Source of the DNA: Pterobdella sp. o SKG-2022
Lineage: Eukaryota > Annelida > Clitellata > Hirudinida > Piscicolidae
Reading direction: 5' to 3'
NCBI GenBank assembly: GCA_964035795.1
Contig: OZ038320.1
Span: forward strand, 6,319,549 to 6,383,548
DNA: 64,000 nt
The notes beneath the pieces are model-generated. The model was not told where the DNA came from, did no database searches, and saw only the letters and a list, made by a program, of their open reading frames with translations. Below, piece by piece: positions 30,901-44,500 of this stretch (position 1 is its first letter; each line of letters begins with the position of its first letter). The position numbers and the translations under genes were made by a program.

Positions 30901-33200
30901 ACGTAAAAAAGAACTTTATTTATTATTATTATTAAATTATATTTTTTCTTAAAATAAACATTTTCTCATCAAAATTATTTTTAATTTTTGTTATTATTGG
31001 TATTATTATTGAATACGATTTAAAAATATTTTTTCTAATTTATGATATTTTTAAGTCGCAACCCTGGTTGGGTTTTGTGATATATATACGGCCGATAAAG
31101 GGTTCCATGCAGCAACAATAAAAAAATAATAAAAACAAACAAACAAACAAATATAAATGAAAATTGAAAAAACGATAAAATTTAAATATTACATAATAAT
31201 AAAAAAATAAAAATAATAATAAATGTTTAAAAAATAATAACATAACAAGAAATAAATAAAAAACTACACGAAAAAGAAATTAAAAAATACATATGAAAAA
31301 CTTGGAAAAATATGAGTATAAAAAAATAAATAAAAATCAATACAAAAAATGAATAAACAAAGATAAAAATAAAAAAAAAAACAAAAGCATATTACTTACC
31401 TATACCGTGAAATTCAAAAAAGTAAATATTTACAATTTGGGGAAAGGTTTTGAGAAGCCTTACGAAGGAAATGATTTAAATGTATACGCTTTCCCCCAAT
31501 CAGATCCTTAAAATATGAATAATAACGATATTTATTATTTCAAAAAAGATAGTATAAAAATAAGGATGATGATTTAAGAACAATAATAATAATAATAATG
31601 AAAATTTTTGAAAAATAAATAAAAATAATAAAAATAGTTTGAAAAAAAATAACCATCGTAATGATGTAAGATTGAAATAAATTGCTAAATAATTATTTAA
31701 AAATTATGACGCGTTGTAAAAACTCTCAGGCTTATATGGTTGGGTAGTTGAATAAAATATCTTCAAAAAGTCGCTGTCAAAAATATTACCACATCTACAA
31801 TTTTTAAAGCAGATGAATTAGGATGAACAGTACTGTTGACTTTTTGTGCTAGAGAACCAAATTTCAACAATTTAAAGTCATTAATTGGGAGTATTTTATA
31901 GAAAATTATGAGCAGAAAATTCAAATTATGACGAATTTTTGAAACACGTTTATTCATGAATCGAGCTAAAAATTCCGTCAATAAAATCCTAACAGACTTT
32001 TTATATTTAAAAACTTACGGCTCTTCGAAAAACTATAGTGAACTTCAAATGTATTTGATGTGTTGTGGTTATGAGCATTTTGCCATGGCAAAGAAAATTA
32101 TTTTTATTAGAAAAAACTTATATCCATGTTATGGAACAATCTCTAAAAATTAATCGAGTTGAAAAACTATAGAAAAACTTAATTGAAGAAAGTTGAAATA
32201 AGCTTTAAACAGAAAAAAAATAGATTTATTCATGGCCAATTAAAAATATTTAGTGAGAATAAAAGATTTATTTTTAGCGAAATAATATCGAGTTAATTCC
32301 TAATAAAAAAGACTGTTTTATAATGAGACTGAATAAACCCGTTAACAAGTAATCTCGGAGTCAATAAAAAGTGAAAAAATAAGTTACCACATAACTAAAA
32401 GTGGAAAGATAATAGATGAACTGATATGACAATATTAAGCTTATGATGATTCGATGATATATCTATACCAATTATAACAAAATAACGATAAAAAAATGAT
32501 ATTAAGACTAGAACTGTTTTTATTTATATTTTTATTAGTGTTATTATTGTTAGTAAAATAATATTTTTATAGTTATTTTAAACATAATAAACACTATAAG
32601 CACAAGAATCATTATTATAAAACCAATGAACACATAACAAAGTTAAAAATAACACCTTGAAACCAATAATACGAATTTAGATAGCGCTAAAAGGCGCAAA
32701 ATAGACAATAAAATTGACTGAGGTTTGCATGAAAAAGAAGGCATTCATCAGAATAATAAATCAAGGCAGCCTCTTTTCACAGTCATTTATAAAGGAAGAC
32801 TGTTGAATATGATTCTATAGCTTAATCATCGGATATTAATGTTCGTGTATTGTTGTATTGCTGGTATTTTTATATTGAATTTTTTTTTTATTATATTATA
32901 TTATTTTCTATATTTTATTTCTATTTTTAATGTATTATTTTTTGTTATTTTCGCCTTAGTTGCAATATGTTTGCAATGTTTTATATTTTAGCATGTATCG
33001 TGTTGGTTGCGTAGATTTTCATACATACACTAGCATTTTTGTATCTATTACCATAGAAAAACTCATAAGACTGAATGTAAAAAATTTCATGACTCATTTA
33101 ACTAATAATTTAAACTTTATAAATTTTTTAATATTTATCACAAAATTTAATGCTTAACTTCTGCCAAAAAAAGCCTCAATCAAAGATAACTGGCACATGT
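27990..33200. other. AT-rich intergenic region
   Basis: No gene is recognised. The region includes T-rich and ATT-rich stretches (28380-28600, 32880-32950), a partial tandem duplication of about 35 bases at 29447-29530, the 15-base minisatellite at 30673-30807 and A-rich stretches (31110-31390). Two adjacent frames at 31763-31981 (minus) and 31956-32153 (plus) are unlike anything I know. Confidence 0.5.
30673..30807 (+). repeat. 15-base minisatellite, about nine units
   Basis: Nine units of consensus ATTTTATAAGTTTGT lie in register with few changes. Because the unit is a multiple of three, it opens a frame coding for a YYKFV-like pentapeptide repeat (30605-30862). I regard that frame as a by-product. 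Confidence 0.8.
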
Positions 33201-33206
33201 TTTATT
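33201..33206 (-). terminator. Polyadenylation signal of DNAAF1
   Basis: The minus-strand AATAAA lies 35 bases past the DNAAF1 stop codon. Confidence 0.65.
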
Positions 33207-33241
33207 TTGTGATAAATAGCAAAATATCATCAAAAAAAAGT

Positions 33242-36200
33242 TTATGCAGAAAATGATACTATATCAAGACAACTTTTAAAACTGTCTTCACTGCTTTCAT
33301 CATCTTCTTCGTTGCTTTTAATCATCTTTGCATTTTCTTTCATCTGTATTTTTTTATCAACACCTACTTTATATTCGATTTCTTCATTTAAATCTCTCTT
33401 CAACCCATCAGAAATTCTACGTTTTTTTATTGTGTTTTTCTCGCCTTTTTCTCCATTTGAACATCCCTTTATTCGACCTCCATCTATTCTTTCACATGAG
33501 TTTAAATGCCATTTGTCATCCTCAGTGACGTATGAATCAATTTTATCGACTGTTTTCTTGCATTTTCTATTCATATTATTTTCAAGAAAATTTACATTAT
33601 CAGCTTTTTTATCTTTATTTTCTTCTAAATTGAGATTCCCATCCGAATTGTTTTCCAGTTTATCATCATCAAACGTTGAGCAATTGTTATTTAAATTATC
33701 TCCAATACCCTCAACAGAAACTTCGTATCTACTTGTCAATTTTTCTCTATCTAAATCCATCCTTTTGAAAAGGTCTTGTAGACCTGCTTTTTCTTCTTCC
33801 AACATTTTCATATTCTTGCTCTTCCATTTTTCTAAATCCTTATTTATCTCTTCACAAAATTCTAAATAATTTTTTTCTTCGTTAGGGTGTTTTTCAGTTG
33901 TTGAGATTTCGAAATTCTTTTTATCGACAATTTCATCATCACTGCTTTCTTCAGTATAATCATATTCATCATCTTCATTATTATCTTCATCATCCTCTTC
34001 ACTATTATCCTCACCATCGTTCACGTCAGAGTCGCTATTATCCACACCATCAATATCTTCATACTCAGCATCAATTTCAGTCATTTTATACATTCCTTCC
34101 GACTTCTTTTCACCACCATCATCATTGTCCATCATTACATGCTTATAAAGACTCTCTCCCTTCGGGTTATAGCACCCAGAAACACTAGAACTTCCATCAT
34201 TATCACGAGCTTCAACTTCATCAACTTTAGGAGCCTCTTCCATTTCAATTCGTATTTCATCAATAGATATGGCTTCAGATGCTTGGGAAAGTCCTTCTCC
34301 TTTCATTTCAAAGTTGCTATCAAGATTATCCTCAATTTCTATTGAAATCGTTGCTTTTTCAGTTTTATTTGTTGTTTCTGCCTGAGTCTCAACAGAAAGT
34401 GAAGTCGTCAACTCTTCAGTATTTTCATTAAACTCGTTCAAATTTACATTACAAATATTGTCTGAGTCTTTGTTAATATCTCTTATATTCTCGGGTAAAT
34501 CTTTTGGTTTTTGTTCATGTGAAACTTCTGTTTTGGGTGCATTTATTTCATAGTTTGTATCATTATTCTCATTGAGTTCTTTCAAAGTATAATCATTCTG
34601 TGTCTCATTTTTATTAGCAACATCAACATTTTTGTTGTCAATATCAACATTATTGTTGGCAACATCATCATTATTGCTAGCAACATCTAAATTTTTGTTG
34701 AAAACACTATCATTATTGTTGGCCACATCATCAATTATATAAGACTCATTTGGATTAGAAGAATCTTCATTATTGATTTGAGGCTCCTCGTTACTTCCAT
34801 CAGAAGCACTTTGTCTGCCCTCTCGTTCAATTGCTTCGTTGTCCTTGTTCCCTTTCTTAGCCTTTGCCAATTCTCTCATTTTCACCAAACCTTCTACGCT
34901 CTTTCTTATTTTATCTCTTTCAGCTTGATTCCATTTTTCTCTTTCTTTTCTCTCCTCTTCCCTTCCTCCTCTAACCCAAGCCTCGGTGCATGCTCGCTCC
35001 ACAGGAAAGACTGGCCTCTCGTCTAGGTGTTTGAGGTTTGGAAGGTTGATGATGAGGGTTTTCCTGTAGTTGCTCATTTTTTTGACGATGGGGTTTCCAG
35101 TCAGTGTTAAAACTCTCAAGTTTGGCATTTTTCTCAATATCTCAACAATGTCTGGGTTTTCAAGGCGGTTGTTGGAAAGGTCAAGGACGTTAATTTCTTG
35201 GCATTCAGCCAAGTGTTCAATGTCTTCGTAATACTCCAAATAGTTGTTTGCCAAGTTGAGGTAATTTAATTTAGGCAAGCATGACAAATTTGAAACCACT
35301 GAAATACGATTCTGAGCTAAATTCAAATTACAGAGTTTGGGGCAATAATGAAGGTTTTCGATATTCGTAATTAAGTTCTGTTGAAGGTACAAACATCCGA
35401 GTTCTTTTTGATTTTCTAAGCCTGAAATTTCTAAAAGACCGTTAGTTTCCAAAAAAAGACATTTAAGGCCCGTGTATTCTTCGAGGTTTTCAATCTTGGA
35501 GTAACCTTTGAAATGGAGGTAAAGAATGTCATTGAGATAGGGAGTTTGGTAGAGACGATGTTGTTTACAAAGTTGTTTTAAGGATTCTTTGGTCATTCGA
35601 GGAAACTTGTTAAGCTCTTCTTCAGTCAGTATTCTTTTAGTTATCGGTTGGGAATCTCTTCGTTTCTTTTTTCCTTCACTTTCTTCTGTACCATTGCAAT
35701 CATTTCCCATAGTAGTTTCCAAGTTTTCTTTCTTTTGATTGTCTGTAACATCAGAAATTTTAATTTTAAAGCTTTTTTCAGATTCAGTTTCATTTCTATC
35801 TTTGCTTTGGTCATGGATTGTTGTTTCATTGAAAATCTCTCGCATAGAATCCTTCTCACGAATACCAGCTATGTCATCACCTGATCATAACGTAACTATA
35901 AAAAATAAAATATAAAAATTTTGGAAGTATTTATAATATACCTTTTACAGGCTGAATTTCTTCAACTAAAACATTCTTAGCTTGATTCCCATGCTCAGAA
36001 AAAATTGATGAATTTGACAGATCACCATCAACTCCGTCTGAAAAAGTTAAAGTATTTACGGAAGGTTTTGGAATGCACACACCGCTATTTGCATCGCCAC
36101 CAGCTTTGGAAGTTTCTGGAAGAACGTCGAGAAATAATGATGCGTTTTTCGATGTTTCATCTTTTTGAAATTTTTTATTTGCATTAAAAGTGATTTCGTT

Positions 36201-36672
36201 GGCACCTAGCTCTGTAATTAAAGACATTGTATAATTTATACCGAAACTTTGGAAAAATAGATTTTCATTGCTATGGCAATTCGAGTTAAGCTCCAAAAAC
36301 ACAAAATAATTTCAATTTTGTTATTTTGGACAACAAACATACAAATTAGATAAAAAATTTGTTTGAACTCTTTAAGTTAATGAAAAAAAATTGAATTATA
36401 AACCATACTCGAATTTTATTAACAAAAATAAAAAACTTATTGATTAAAGTTTTTTTTTCACACTTTTTTAACATACTGAATATATTTTAGTTTATTTGTT
36501 TCAAATTATTGAATATGATTTGTAAAACTCTCATTAAAATTAATTTCTGTGCTAGAATTTTGAAAAAACCAAAAAGAAACCAAAAAACTTAATATTAAAA
36601 AAACAATAAAACGTTAGAATTTTAGTGAAAATAAATTAGATACTTAATAAATTTACCTTCCATTTTAGCCAT
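33242..36672 (-). CDS. DNAAF1: Dynein axonemal assembly factor 1 (LRRC50/ODA7), three exons
   Basis: DNAAF1 is a cytoplasmic factor needed to preassemble outer and inner dynein arms of motile cilia. The exons are 36672-36657 (MAKME plus one base), 36211-35942 and 35880-33242; the phases agree and give 974 residues. Family signatures start at about residue 190 with [17 protein letters not shown], then [20 protein letters not shown]. About six leucine-rich repeats follow (about 210-365) and then the LRR cap with [13 protein letters not shown] wording (here [18 protein letters not shown]). The long C-terminal tail (400-974) is Asn/Asp/Glu-rich. It holds a short tandem repeat of DVANNN type (nucleotides 34605-34740) and a strongly acidic stretch. 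The protein is longer than the human one (725 residues). An alternative start is the in-frame ATG at 36227, which skips exon 1. The gene is head to head with the giantin gene. Confidence 0.92.
36267..36280. promoter_or_regulatory. RFX X-box-like site in DNAAF1 intron 1
   Basis: ATTGCTATGGCAAT fits the X-box consensus RYYNYYATRRNRAC at 13 of 14 positions and is a near-palindrome. RFX factors drive ciliary genes through this motif. It lies 55 bases upstream of exon 2 and 40 bases upstream of the alternative ATG at 36227. Confidence 0.5.
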
Positions 36673-36786
36673 CACTGGATTTAGTAAACAATAGCATTAC
36701 ACGTAGATTAATGTTGATTTAAATATAAAATAAATATAATATAATTTAAAAACATTTCAAAATTTATATAAAAAGAAAACTTCAAA
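36673..36786. promoter_or_regulatory. Bidirectional promoter between DNAAF1 and giantin
   Basis: The start codons of the two divergent genes (36672 minus and 36787 plus) are 114 bases apart. Both 5' leaders and the core promoter must fit in, or overlap, this AT-rich interval. I see no clear CCAAT or X-box inside it. TATAAA-like AT-rich strings occur but cannot be told from background. Confidence 0.6.
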
Positions 36787-38524
36787 ATGTGGGGGTTTGC
36801 TTCAAGTCTTGCAAATGCTGTCACAGGAACGGTATGTCACAAGGAAATGCAATACACATGAAACATACTAAATAATTAAAAATTTTTTATTCAATGGAAA
36901 TTAACTAAAAAATGTCAAATTTATTTTTTCATTGATTTGAAAAGGATGATGAAAGTGAAGTTACGACGATAGATGACATGTCAGTAGATGATTTACAAAC
37001 TCGACTATCTGAACAAACAAGTCAAATAGAACTTTTGAAAGAAATGATACGAGAAAAGGAAGAATTGATTAAAAGACAAAACAGTGATTTTAAGGTTCAT
37101 TATTCAGCTTTTACCAATCTAATCATTTTAAAAAGTTAAACATAAATCCAACCATTTTAAAATGTAAGAAGTTTTCATTGACATGGCTGCAACAAAAAAA
37201 CCAAATAAAAAAAAAATTTAGTAAATTCTTTAGACAAAAAATTACAATTTTTTTTCTATAACAGAAAATGGCAGGAGATTTCACAAAGTTCAAATTGAAA
37301 GCAAAATCTCAATTAGTAAGTGCAACAAAACAGGCAGAACAAGCAGTAAATGAAGGATTTGAAAGGGTGAGAATTTCAATATATATTTAATATAAGATAA
37401 CTTTATCCACTAAAGACACAAAACAACTTTTCCATAAACATAACAACCATTTTAAATTACACCACTATCGAAAACCCCAACAACAACCACCATCCAAATT
37501 GCAGTGTTCAGAAGGTTCGGATGAAAGTTCAATGAGTGAAGTGAGAGATCCCAAAAGTCAGAGTGCAAAGATGAGGGCTAAGATATCCATGATGAAGAAA
37601 CAGCTGATGTTGAAGGATAACCAAATTGAAGATCTTAATAAGAAACTTGTTGATAGTGATAAAGAGGTGGTTATATTGAATAAGATTCTGAAGAAGAAGG
37701 AAAGTGAGATTGAAAAGGTATTTTATTTTTGATCATGTTTTTTGTTATATTTCATTTTATGTTATTTTACTTAAGTAAGTTATTTGGTTACCTAAGACCA
37801 ACTTAAATTTTTAAAAATCCAATTTTGATCTTATAAAATAATTGTTGCCACCGACAGATACAGAAAGATAAGCCAAATGATAAAAAGACATCTGTTAACA
37901 CATCGCAAGTTGGTGTTGTTTATAATAATATCTAGCATGCTAACAGCTCTTGTTTAAAACATATTGGCAGTTTTTTTATGAATATTTCATATATTAATTT
38001 AGATATCTTTTTTATCTATCTACCTATCTGTCTGTTTTTTAATTCTTATCTATTCATAAATCTTTATTTTTTGCCTTTATACGATTTTATAAAAATATTT
38101 CAATTTTTTGTTATTTTAGAACTAATAAACTGGTATAAATCTATTGCAAATTTAGCATACCCAAATGGAAGAGATAGTCAATCAAATGGCGAAGAAAGAC
38201 AGCAACATACTAGGTCCATACCATTGTTGCATCAATTATTTCAAAGTTTATATTAAAGCGGTACATTCAGTAGTACCCTGTAAAACATCAATTTTTGTCA
38301 CTAAAACCCCTTGTAGGAGTGACCTAATGGTCGACTTTCTCACTAAACAAATACCTTATCTCTGAGCATTAATGTACTGAGAATAAATCGTTTTAAAACA
38401 CTTACAGAGTTGATGGAGCAGTTGACAAGTATGGAGGCAGGTGCTGTAGATTTGAAGGAGTTAGTTGCAGAAAAGGAAGCTGTTATCAGTGCCAGAGACC
38501 AAGTAGCTCATCAATATGTCTACA

Positions 38525-38559
<35 letters not shown>

Positions 38560-41500
38560 TTTTCATTTTTTCTTTCTTTTCTTTTTTTTTCTATTTATCT
38601 ATCTTTCTAGCTGCTGGCAGCAACTCGTTTTCAAGTATTGCCATTGCTTTGCAAACAGTTTTTGGCTCGAAGGTGGCTTTTCAAACCCGCAGAGGACTTG
38701 AACACCTTCCCACAATTGCCACATATGTGAAAAGATTTGGGATGGATGAGTGAGAGTATTAGAAATATGGACTTTTTCATGCCTTTTCATGTCACCTACA
38801 CTTTTGCAGATTTTGCCACAAATGTTACAAATATTGCTATATGGCATTGGGCAGATAGAATTTTGACGAGTAGTGTGCACTGAGCTGACTTTCTCATGCT
38901 TGGCCAAAGAAACACGACGTCGATAGGACCTTAAATGACTTAGAAAACCCGCCCTGCTCAAACATGGTCTCCCACATTGACCGCACGTTAGTTCTGTTAC
39001 ATGCTCAGTGATGTTTCCTTTTCAGAGACCGCGTTTAAGCCCAGCGTGTTCTCGTCTGCTTTCCTCGAAACGAACGGTTGCTTCAAAAATGACTTGTCCA
39101 AGTTAACCTGTTTTGCGTTTGTATTTCCCATGATTCGGAGTTTATGCCGCATTTTTTGAAGGTTTGTTTCAAGCAATCTTTGAATCGTTTTTTGGGTTTG
39201 TAAGCCAATCTTTTACCATCGGTAAGTTGTCCATAAAATATTTGCTTTGGAATCCGTTCGTTGGGCAATCTTACTAAGTGTCCGTTCCATCTGAACTGTT
39301 GTTTGGAAATAAGGACTTCGATGCTACCGATATTTGCCATCTCAAGTATTTCGGTGTCGCTGATGTGCATCTGCCATTTTATGCCTAGAATCTTACGCAA
39401 ACACTGTTGATGAAAACGCTCAAGTTGTTTAAGGTGCCTGCTATATGTGGTCCAAGTTTCACTAGCATAAAGAAGGACAATTAAAACACACGCATTATAA
39501 ACTTCAACCTTCGTGTGCTTAGAAATATCTATCTATCTACCTATCTATATATCTATCTATCTATCTACCTATCTATCTATCTTCTATAATGTACAACAAC
39601 ATTTTACATCACAGGCCATCAGCATCTTGAGGACTTCAGTGAAGGAATCATCTCAGAGGGAGGAAAGGCTTAACGCTACACTAGACAAGTTAGTGGTTAT
39701 TTTATTATTATTACTGATCACTTTTGTATTGGATAGATTTAATTATTTCAATATTTTTCTTATTTATGATTAGGATTTTTTTTATTTTCGATTTACTAAT
39801 TTTGGTTATCTTTTGATTTTTGTGTTGTTTCAATTGTTTCGCAAATAAAGAATCGAAAATTATTCCACAGAATGAAATGGAAAATCGATGATTTAGAAGA
39901 GGAAATAGAAAAATACAACAATTCAAAGAAAGCAAATAAAACTACTGAAGATAATACTATTGAAGAAAACAAAAAATTAAAAGAAGAAATCAGAGCTCTA
40001 CAAGTTAAATTGAATGAAAGTTTCTTATCGATTGAGAACGAAAGGAAGGCGTTTGAAGAGAAGCTACAAACACTTGAGAACAAAGCCATGTGCGATGGTG
40101 GGGAGTCCAAGCTTAAAAGCCTGGCTACTTCTAAGATTAAGGCCCTTGAAAAGCAACTCAATGAGGTTCTATAATTAAATAATTTTATTTATGGCAGTTA
40201 ATTAATTTATAATTTATATTGTTTTCTTCATTATGTTCATGAAAGATTTGATGTATTTTTTTCCAAATAATTCTGAATAATGATTTTATCAAAATTATGT
40301 ATTTAAATAAAATTTAATTGATTTTTCAACAACAGACATTTTTATAATGCAAAATCTTATATATACTTCGATAACACAACAGGAGAAACAGAAAGTGTCT
40401 GAGTTGAAGGAACGTTTAGTGGAGTTGGAGGATGAGAAGGGTAGTCTGCAGTTGATGCTGGTCGATCATGAGAAAATGTCCCAGGAAACTAAAGAGTTGA
40501 AAAATAATGCTGACGAAGGTCTCAGAGTTGAGTTGCAAAAAGAAGTAGTAGAACTGAGGCAGAAGATTGAGGTTCTAAATAAATCGCTGAGTTCTTCTAT
40601 GGAAGAGGTCGAAAGAAAGAATTCCCAGTGTGAAGAACTAGAAAGAGAAATAAACAGTAAAAATTTAAAAATTGAAGATTTGTCTAGAAATATTGAATCT
40701 TTGACATCGACGTTGTGTGAACTAGAAAAGAGCCAGCTGATTAAAAAAGATCAAGTGCAATTATGGGTGGATGACTCTTCAAAAACTTTCACAGACCCAA
40801 CTTCTTCCACCTACGTCACCCTCTGTTCTTTTAATTTATCCCAACACCCTTCTATTGAAAATGTTAAATATGAATCTGTTACAACTAAAAGTTTACTGCA
40901 TATTCCTGAAGAAATACTTGAGTCTAGAGACGATGAAGAGATTAAGGCAGAAGTATCAATGCTAACTCAAAAATATGAACTATTACAAAGCGATTATAAT
41001 AAGAAGGTTGAGTATTATAATGAAGAGATCGAGGTATTAAAATTGAATCTAAAAGTTTCTTGGGAAAATTTGGATCTGCTTAGAAAAGAAAAAGTAGAAC
41101 TTCAAGAAAGTGAACAAAGATTAAAAGCAAAAGTTGAATCTTCAATCAAAGATTATGAAGAACTGAAAATTTCAAATGGAAAATTAGAGGTTGAATTGAA
41201 AAACACAATAGAAAACTTGAGAAAAGAATACCATAAGAAATTGGAGGATAAAGAAGAAAGCATAACAGAATTATCTACAGAACTTGAAGCTACATATTCA
41301 GACCATAAAAAGCAACACGATGAAATTAAACATTTGAGAAAAGACATTGAACTTTTAGTTGAGAAGGAGATCAAGTTGAAAGAGAATTGTGGTGATAATG
41401 AAAATGAGAAAAATAAATTGAATATTTTGTTAGAAGAAAAAGAAGAAATTATAAAAGAGTTCATCGATCGACAACAGAAACAAGGAGAGAAAAAGTTTGA

Positions 41501-44500
41501 AATTGAAGAAATGCAAAAAAAATTGAATCTTATTAATCAAAAAGTGTTGGTGAAATTAGGAAACTCGAATAATGACGAAAAAAAACATAGTACTTTTTCA
41601 TTAAATGATGTTCTAAATGAATTAAGTAAAAATATTTCTGAATTTGAAGATCAACTGGTGAAAAACGAGCAATTAAACCTAGAAAAAGATAGAAGCATTG
41701 AACTTCTGCAGCAAGATTTATCGTCAAGTAAAGAAGAAATCAAAGTTCAAAATGAAAAGTTTTCAAAAGAAGTTGAAAATCTTCATCTATTAGTAAAGGA
41801 AGCTGAGAAGATTAAAAATGAGCATGAAATGACCATAAAACATTTAGAGAGTCGATTGGAAAGCAATCTGAGTGAAAGTGTGAAAAATGATAAGTTAGCT
41901 GAAGAAATACAAGACGCTAATGAGAAAACTTCATCGCTTTTTTCTGAACTAAATTTATTTAGAGAAAAATGTTGCAAGTTGGAAGAAGAGATCAAATCAA
42001 TTTCTGAAACGTTTGAGAGTAAAAAACAAGCCTTGAATGAAGAAATTATCGTCTTAAAAGCACAAATTAATCATCTGAATGGAGTTGAAGAAGAAAATAA
42101 TAAGTTAAAAATTGAAGTTTCCGATTCTAAAGAAGAAAATGATATTTTAAAAAGCCAAATAACTGATTCTATTGGAGAAAACAATAAATTGAGAATTCAA
42201 ATATCTGAATCTAACGTTGAAAATGAGAAGTTAAAACATAAAATAACCGAATCTATGAATGAAAATTACGAATTAAAAACTAAAATATCCCAATCTAACG
42301 ATGAGAATGGAAAATTAAAAAACGAAATTGGGGAATACAAAGAAAGATTGTTGACGAATGAAGATAAGTTGAATGTTATGAAGGAGGAAGATGTTAAAAA
42401 AGAAGATACAAGCAACATATCAGAGATACTAATAGAAAAGGAAGCTTTATTAAAAAAATATTTGGTTGTGATGAAAAAACAAAAAGAATTGATTAAGAAA
42501 AAGGACGAAGAAATTTCTGAAGATAAAAAACAATTAGAAACTTTTGAAAAGCTGGAAAAAGAAGTTAAAAATGTAAAAGGAATTAAAGAAAATTTAATAA
42601 AAAAGGAAAATATACTTAATAATTTGAAAGATAAGTTGGGTCTAGATAATTTAGAAGAGTTAGAAGAGCGAATGGATGTTTTATTAGACAGTTGTGAGGG
42701 AACCGAAAAAGCTGTTATCGAAATTAAAAAACAGCTTGATGTCAAAAATAAGAAACTAGAAAAACTTACTGCAGAAAAAAACAACCTTGATAAAGAAAAA
42801 AAGGAACTAGAAGAAAAAGCTGAAGAAGCTAAAATAAATTCTGCAAAATTATTTGAGAAAGCTGACAAAGAAATAAAAAAATATAAGGACGAGGGAGAAA
42901 TTTTAAACAAAGAATTACAAAAGACGGGAGAGAAATTGGTCTCAGCTTTGAGCCAGATAACAGACATGAAGAAAAGGTTCGACGAAGAGTCACAGTTGTT
43001 CGGAGTTGTTAAAAATGATCTCGAAAAAGAAAACCTTAATTTTAAGAACGAGATACAGGTATATGAAAAAAATTCAAAACGTATCGAAGAAAATAATCAC
43101 TTATTGAAGGAACAATTAAAAGTTAAAGAAAAAGAGTATGAAGTTTTGAGTTCAAAGCTTGAAGATTTAGAGAAAAAAGTTCAATTATCCAACCAAAAAG
43201 AGAGTTCGATTGCTGAGCTCAAAAAAGAATTAAATACTTTGACTTCGAAAAATGCAAATCTTACATCTAACTTAGAAGAGTTGGAAAATGAAGTTGGAAA
43301 CAGAAAATTAGAATTGGCTGAAAAAAACAGTGAACTTGAGAGCAAAACTAATGAATTGAATAGCATTATGAATCAGCGTAATGATGCGGAAAAAGAATTA
43401 AATAGTGCTAAAGATGAGCTTCTGAAATTACGGCAGGGTTTGGAGAATTCTTCCCGTGCTTTAGAAATGCAACAAAAGCAGCAAGAATCAATAGAGGTAG
43501 AACGATTACGGCAATCAAGCGAAAAAACCTTGGGAATAGAACAGAAATTAAAAGATAATGAAACTAGTTTAACAGATCTGCTCAATAAGTATAATGAAAT
43601 TAAAAGAGAAAAAGATGATGTTGAAAAAGAATTGAAAGTTAAGCTAGATGACGAAAATAAAAAATGTGTAGTACTGAAAGAAGAATTGGCCAAAATGGGT
43701 GGCTTGAAAGATGAAATAGAAAAACTTAAAGATTTGAACTCGAATTTCAAAGCACAAGAATTAAAACACGAAGGAGAATTAAATAAAATGAAAGATAATG
43801 TAGAAAAACTGAAAGAAAATATAAAGATGTTGAAGTATTCTGAAGAAAAAATGAAGGGACAGATAAAACAAGACGAAGCTAAAATAATACAGTTAAACAA
43901 AAAACTCAAACACGAAAAGAGTTCTATTAAAGATCAAATAAAAGAGTTTTCAGACCAAATAGCCTTATTAGAAAAAGAGAAACTCAGCTTGGAAAAAGAA
44001 CAGAAAGTAATAAACGAAAGACATGAAGAAGCAATTCAAGCGGTGAAGAAAGAAATCCAAAATGAAGCAAACATGCAAAAATCCCAAGGTGAAATGAAAA
44101 CCCAAAGAGCCCTCAACGAGTTGCAAGACCTCCAATCTCAGTACCAACTGTTGTCCAATGATCTCTCCAGTTACGAAGCTATCAACTCGCAGCTGGAAGG
44201 ACAGAAGAAAAATTTAGAAAAAACTGTGGTGTTGTTGAAAAATCAAATATCAGATTTGAAGGCAGAAATGGCAGCTCAAAATAAAACCATCGCTTCACTC
44301 AACGAACAAATCTTCACACTTAACAGCAATTTATCGATACAGGAACAAGAAAATATGGCCTTACAAAGCAATGTTGAAGTTCTAAACGAAAGTTTAAAAA
44401 AATCTGACGTTGAAGATCAGACTCAAGAACTCATACAAAACCTGAAAGATCAACTGAGAGACTTAATGAAAGACCTACAGTCAAGCAAGTTGAACGAAGA

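Noticed and set aside
32080..32095. X-box at TTTGCCATGGCAAA
   Set aside because: It fails the consensus at both end positions and lies in unannotated repeat-like DNA.
33312..33869. Plus-strand frames opposite DNAAF1, UBR3 and giantin exons
   Set aside because: They are antisense shadows of long Lys/Glu/Asn-rich coding regions, with Phe/Leu/Ser-rich translations and no family motif.
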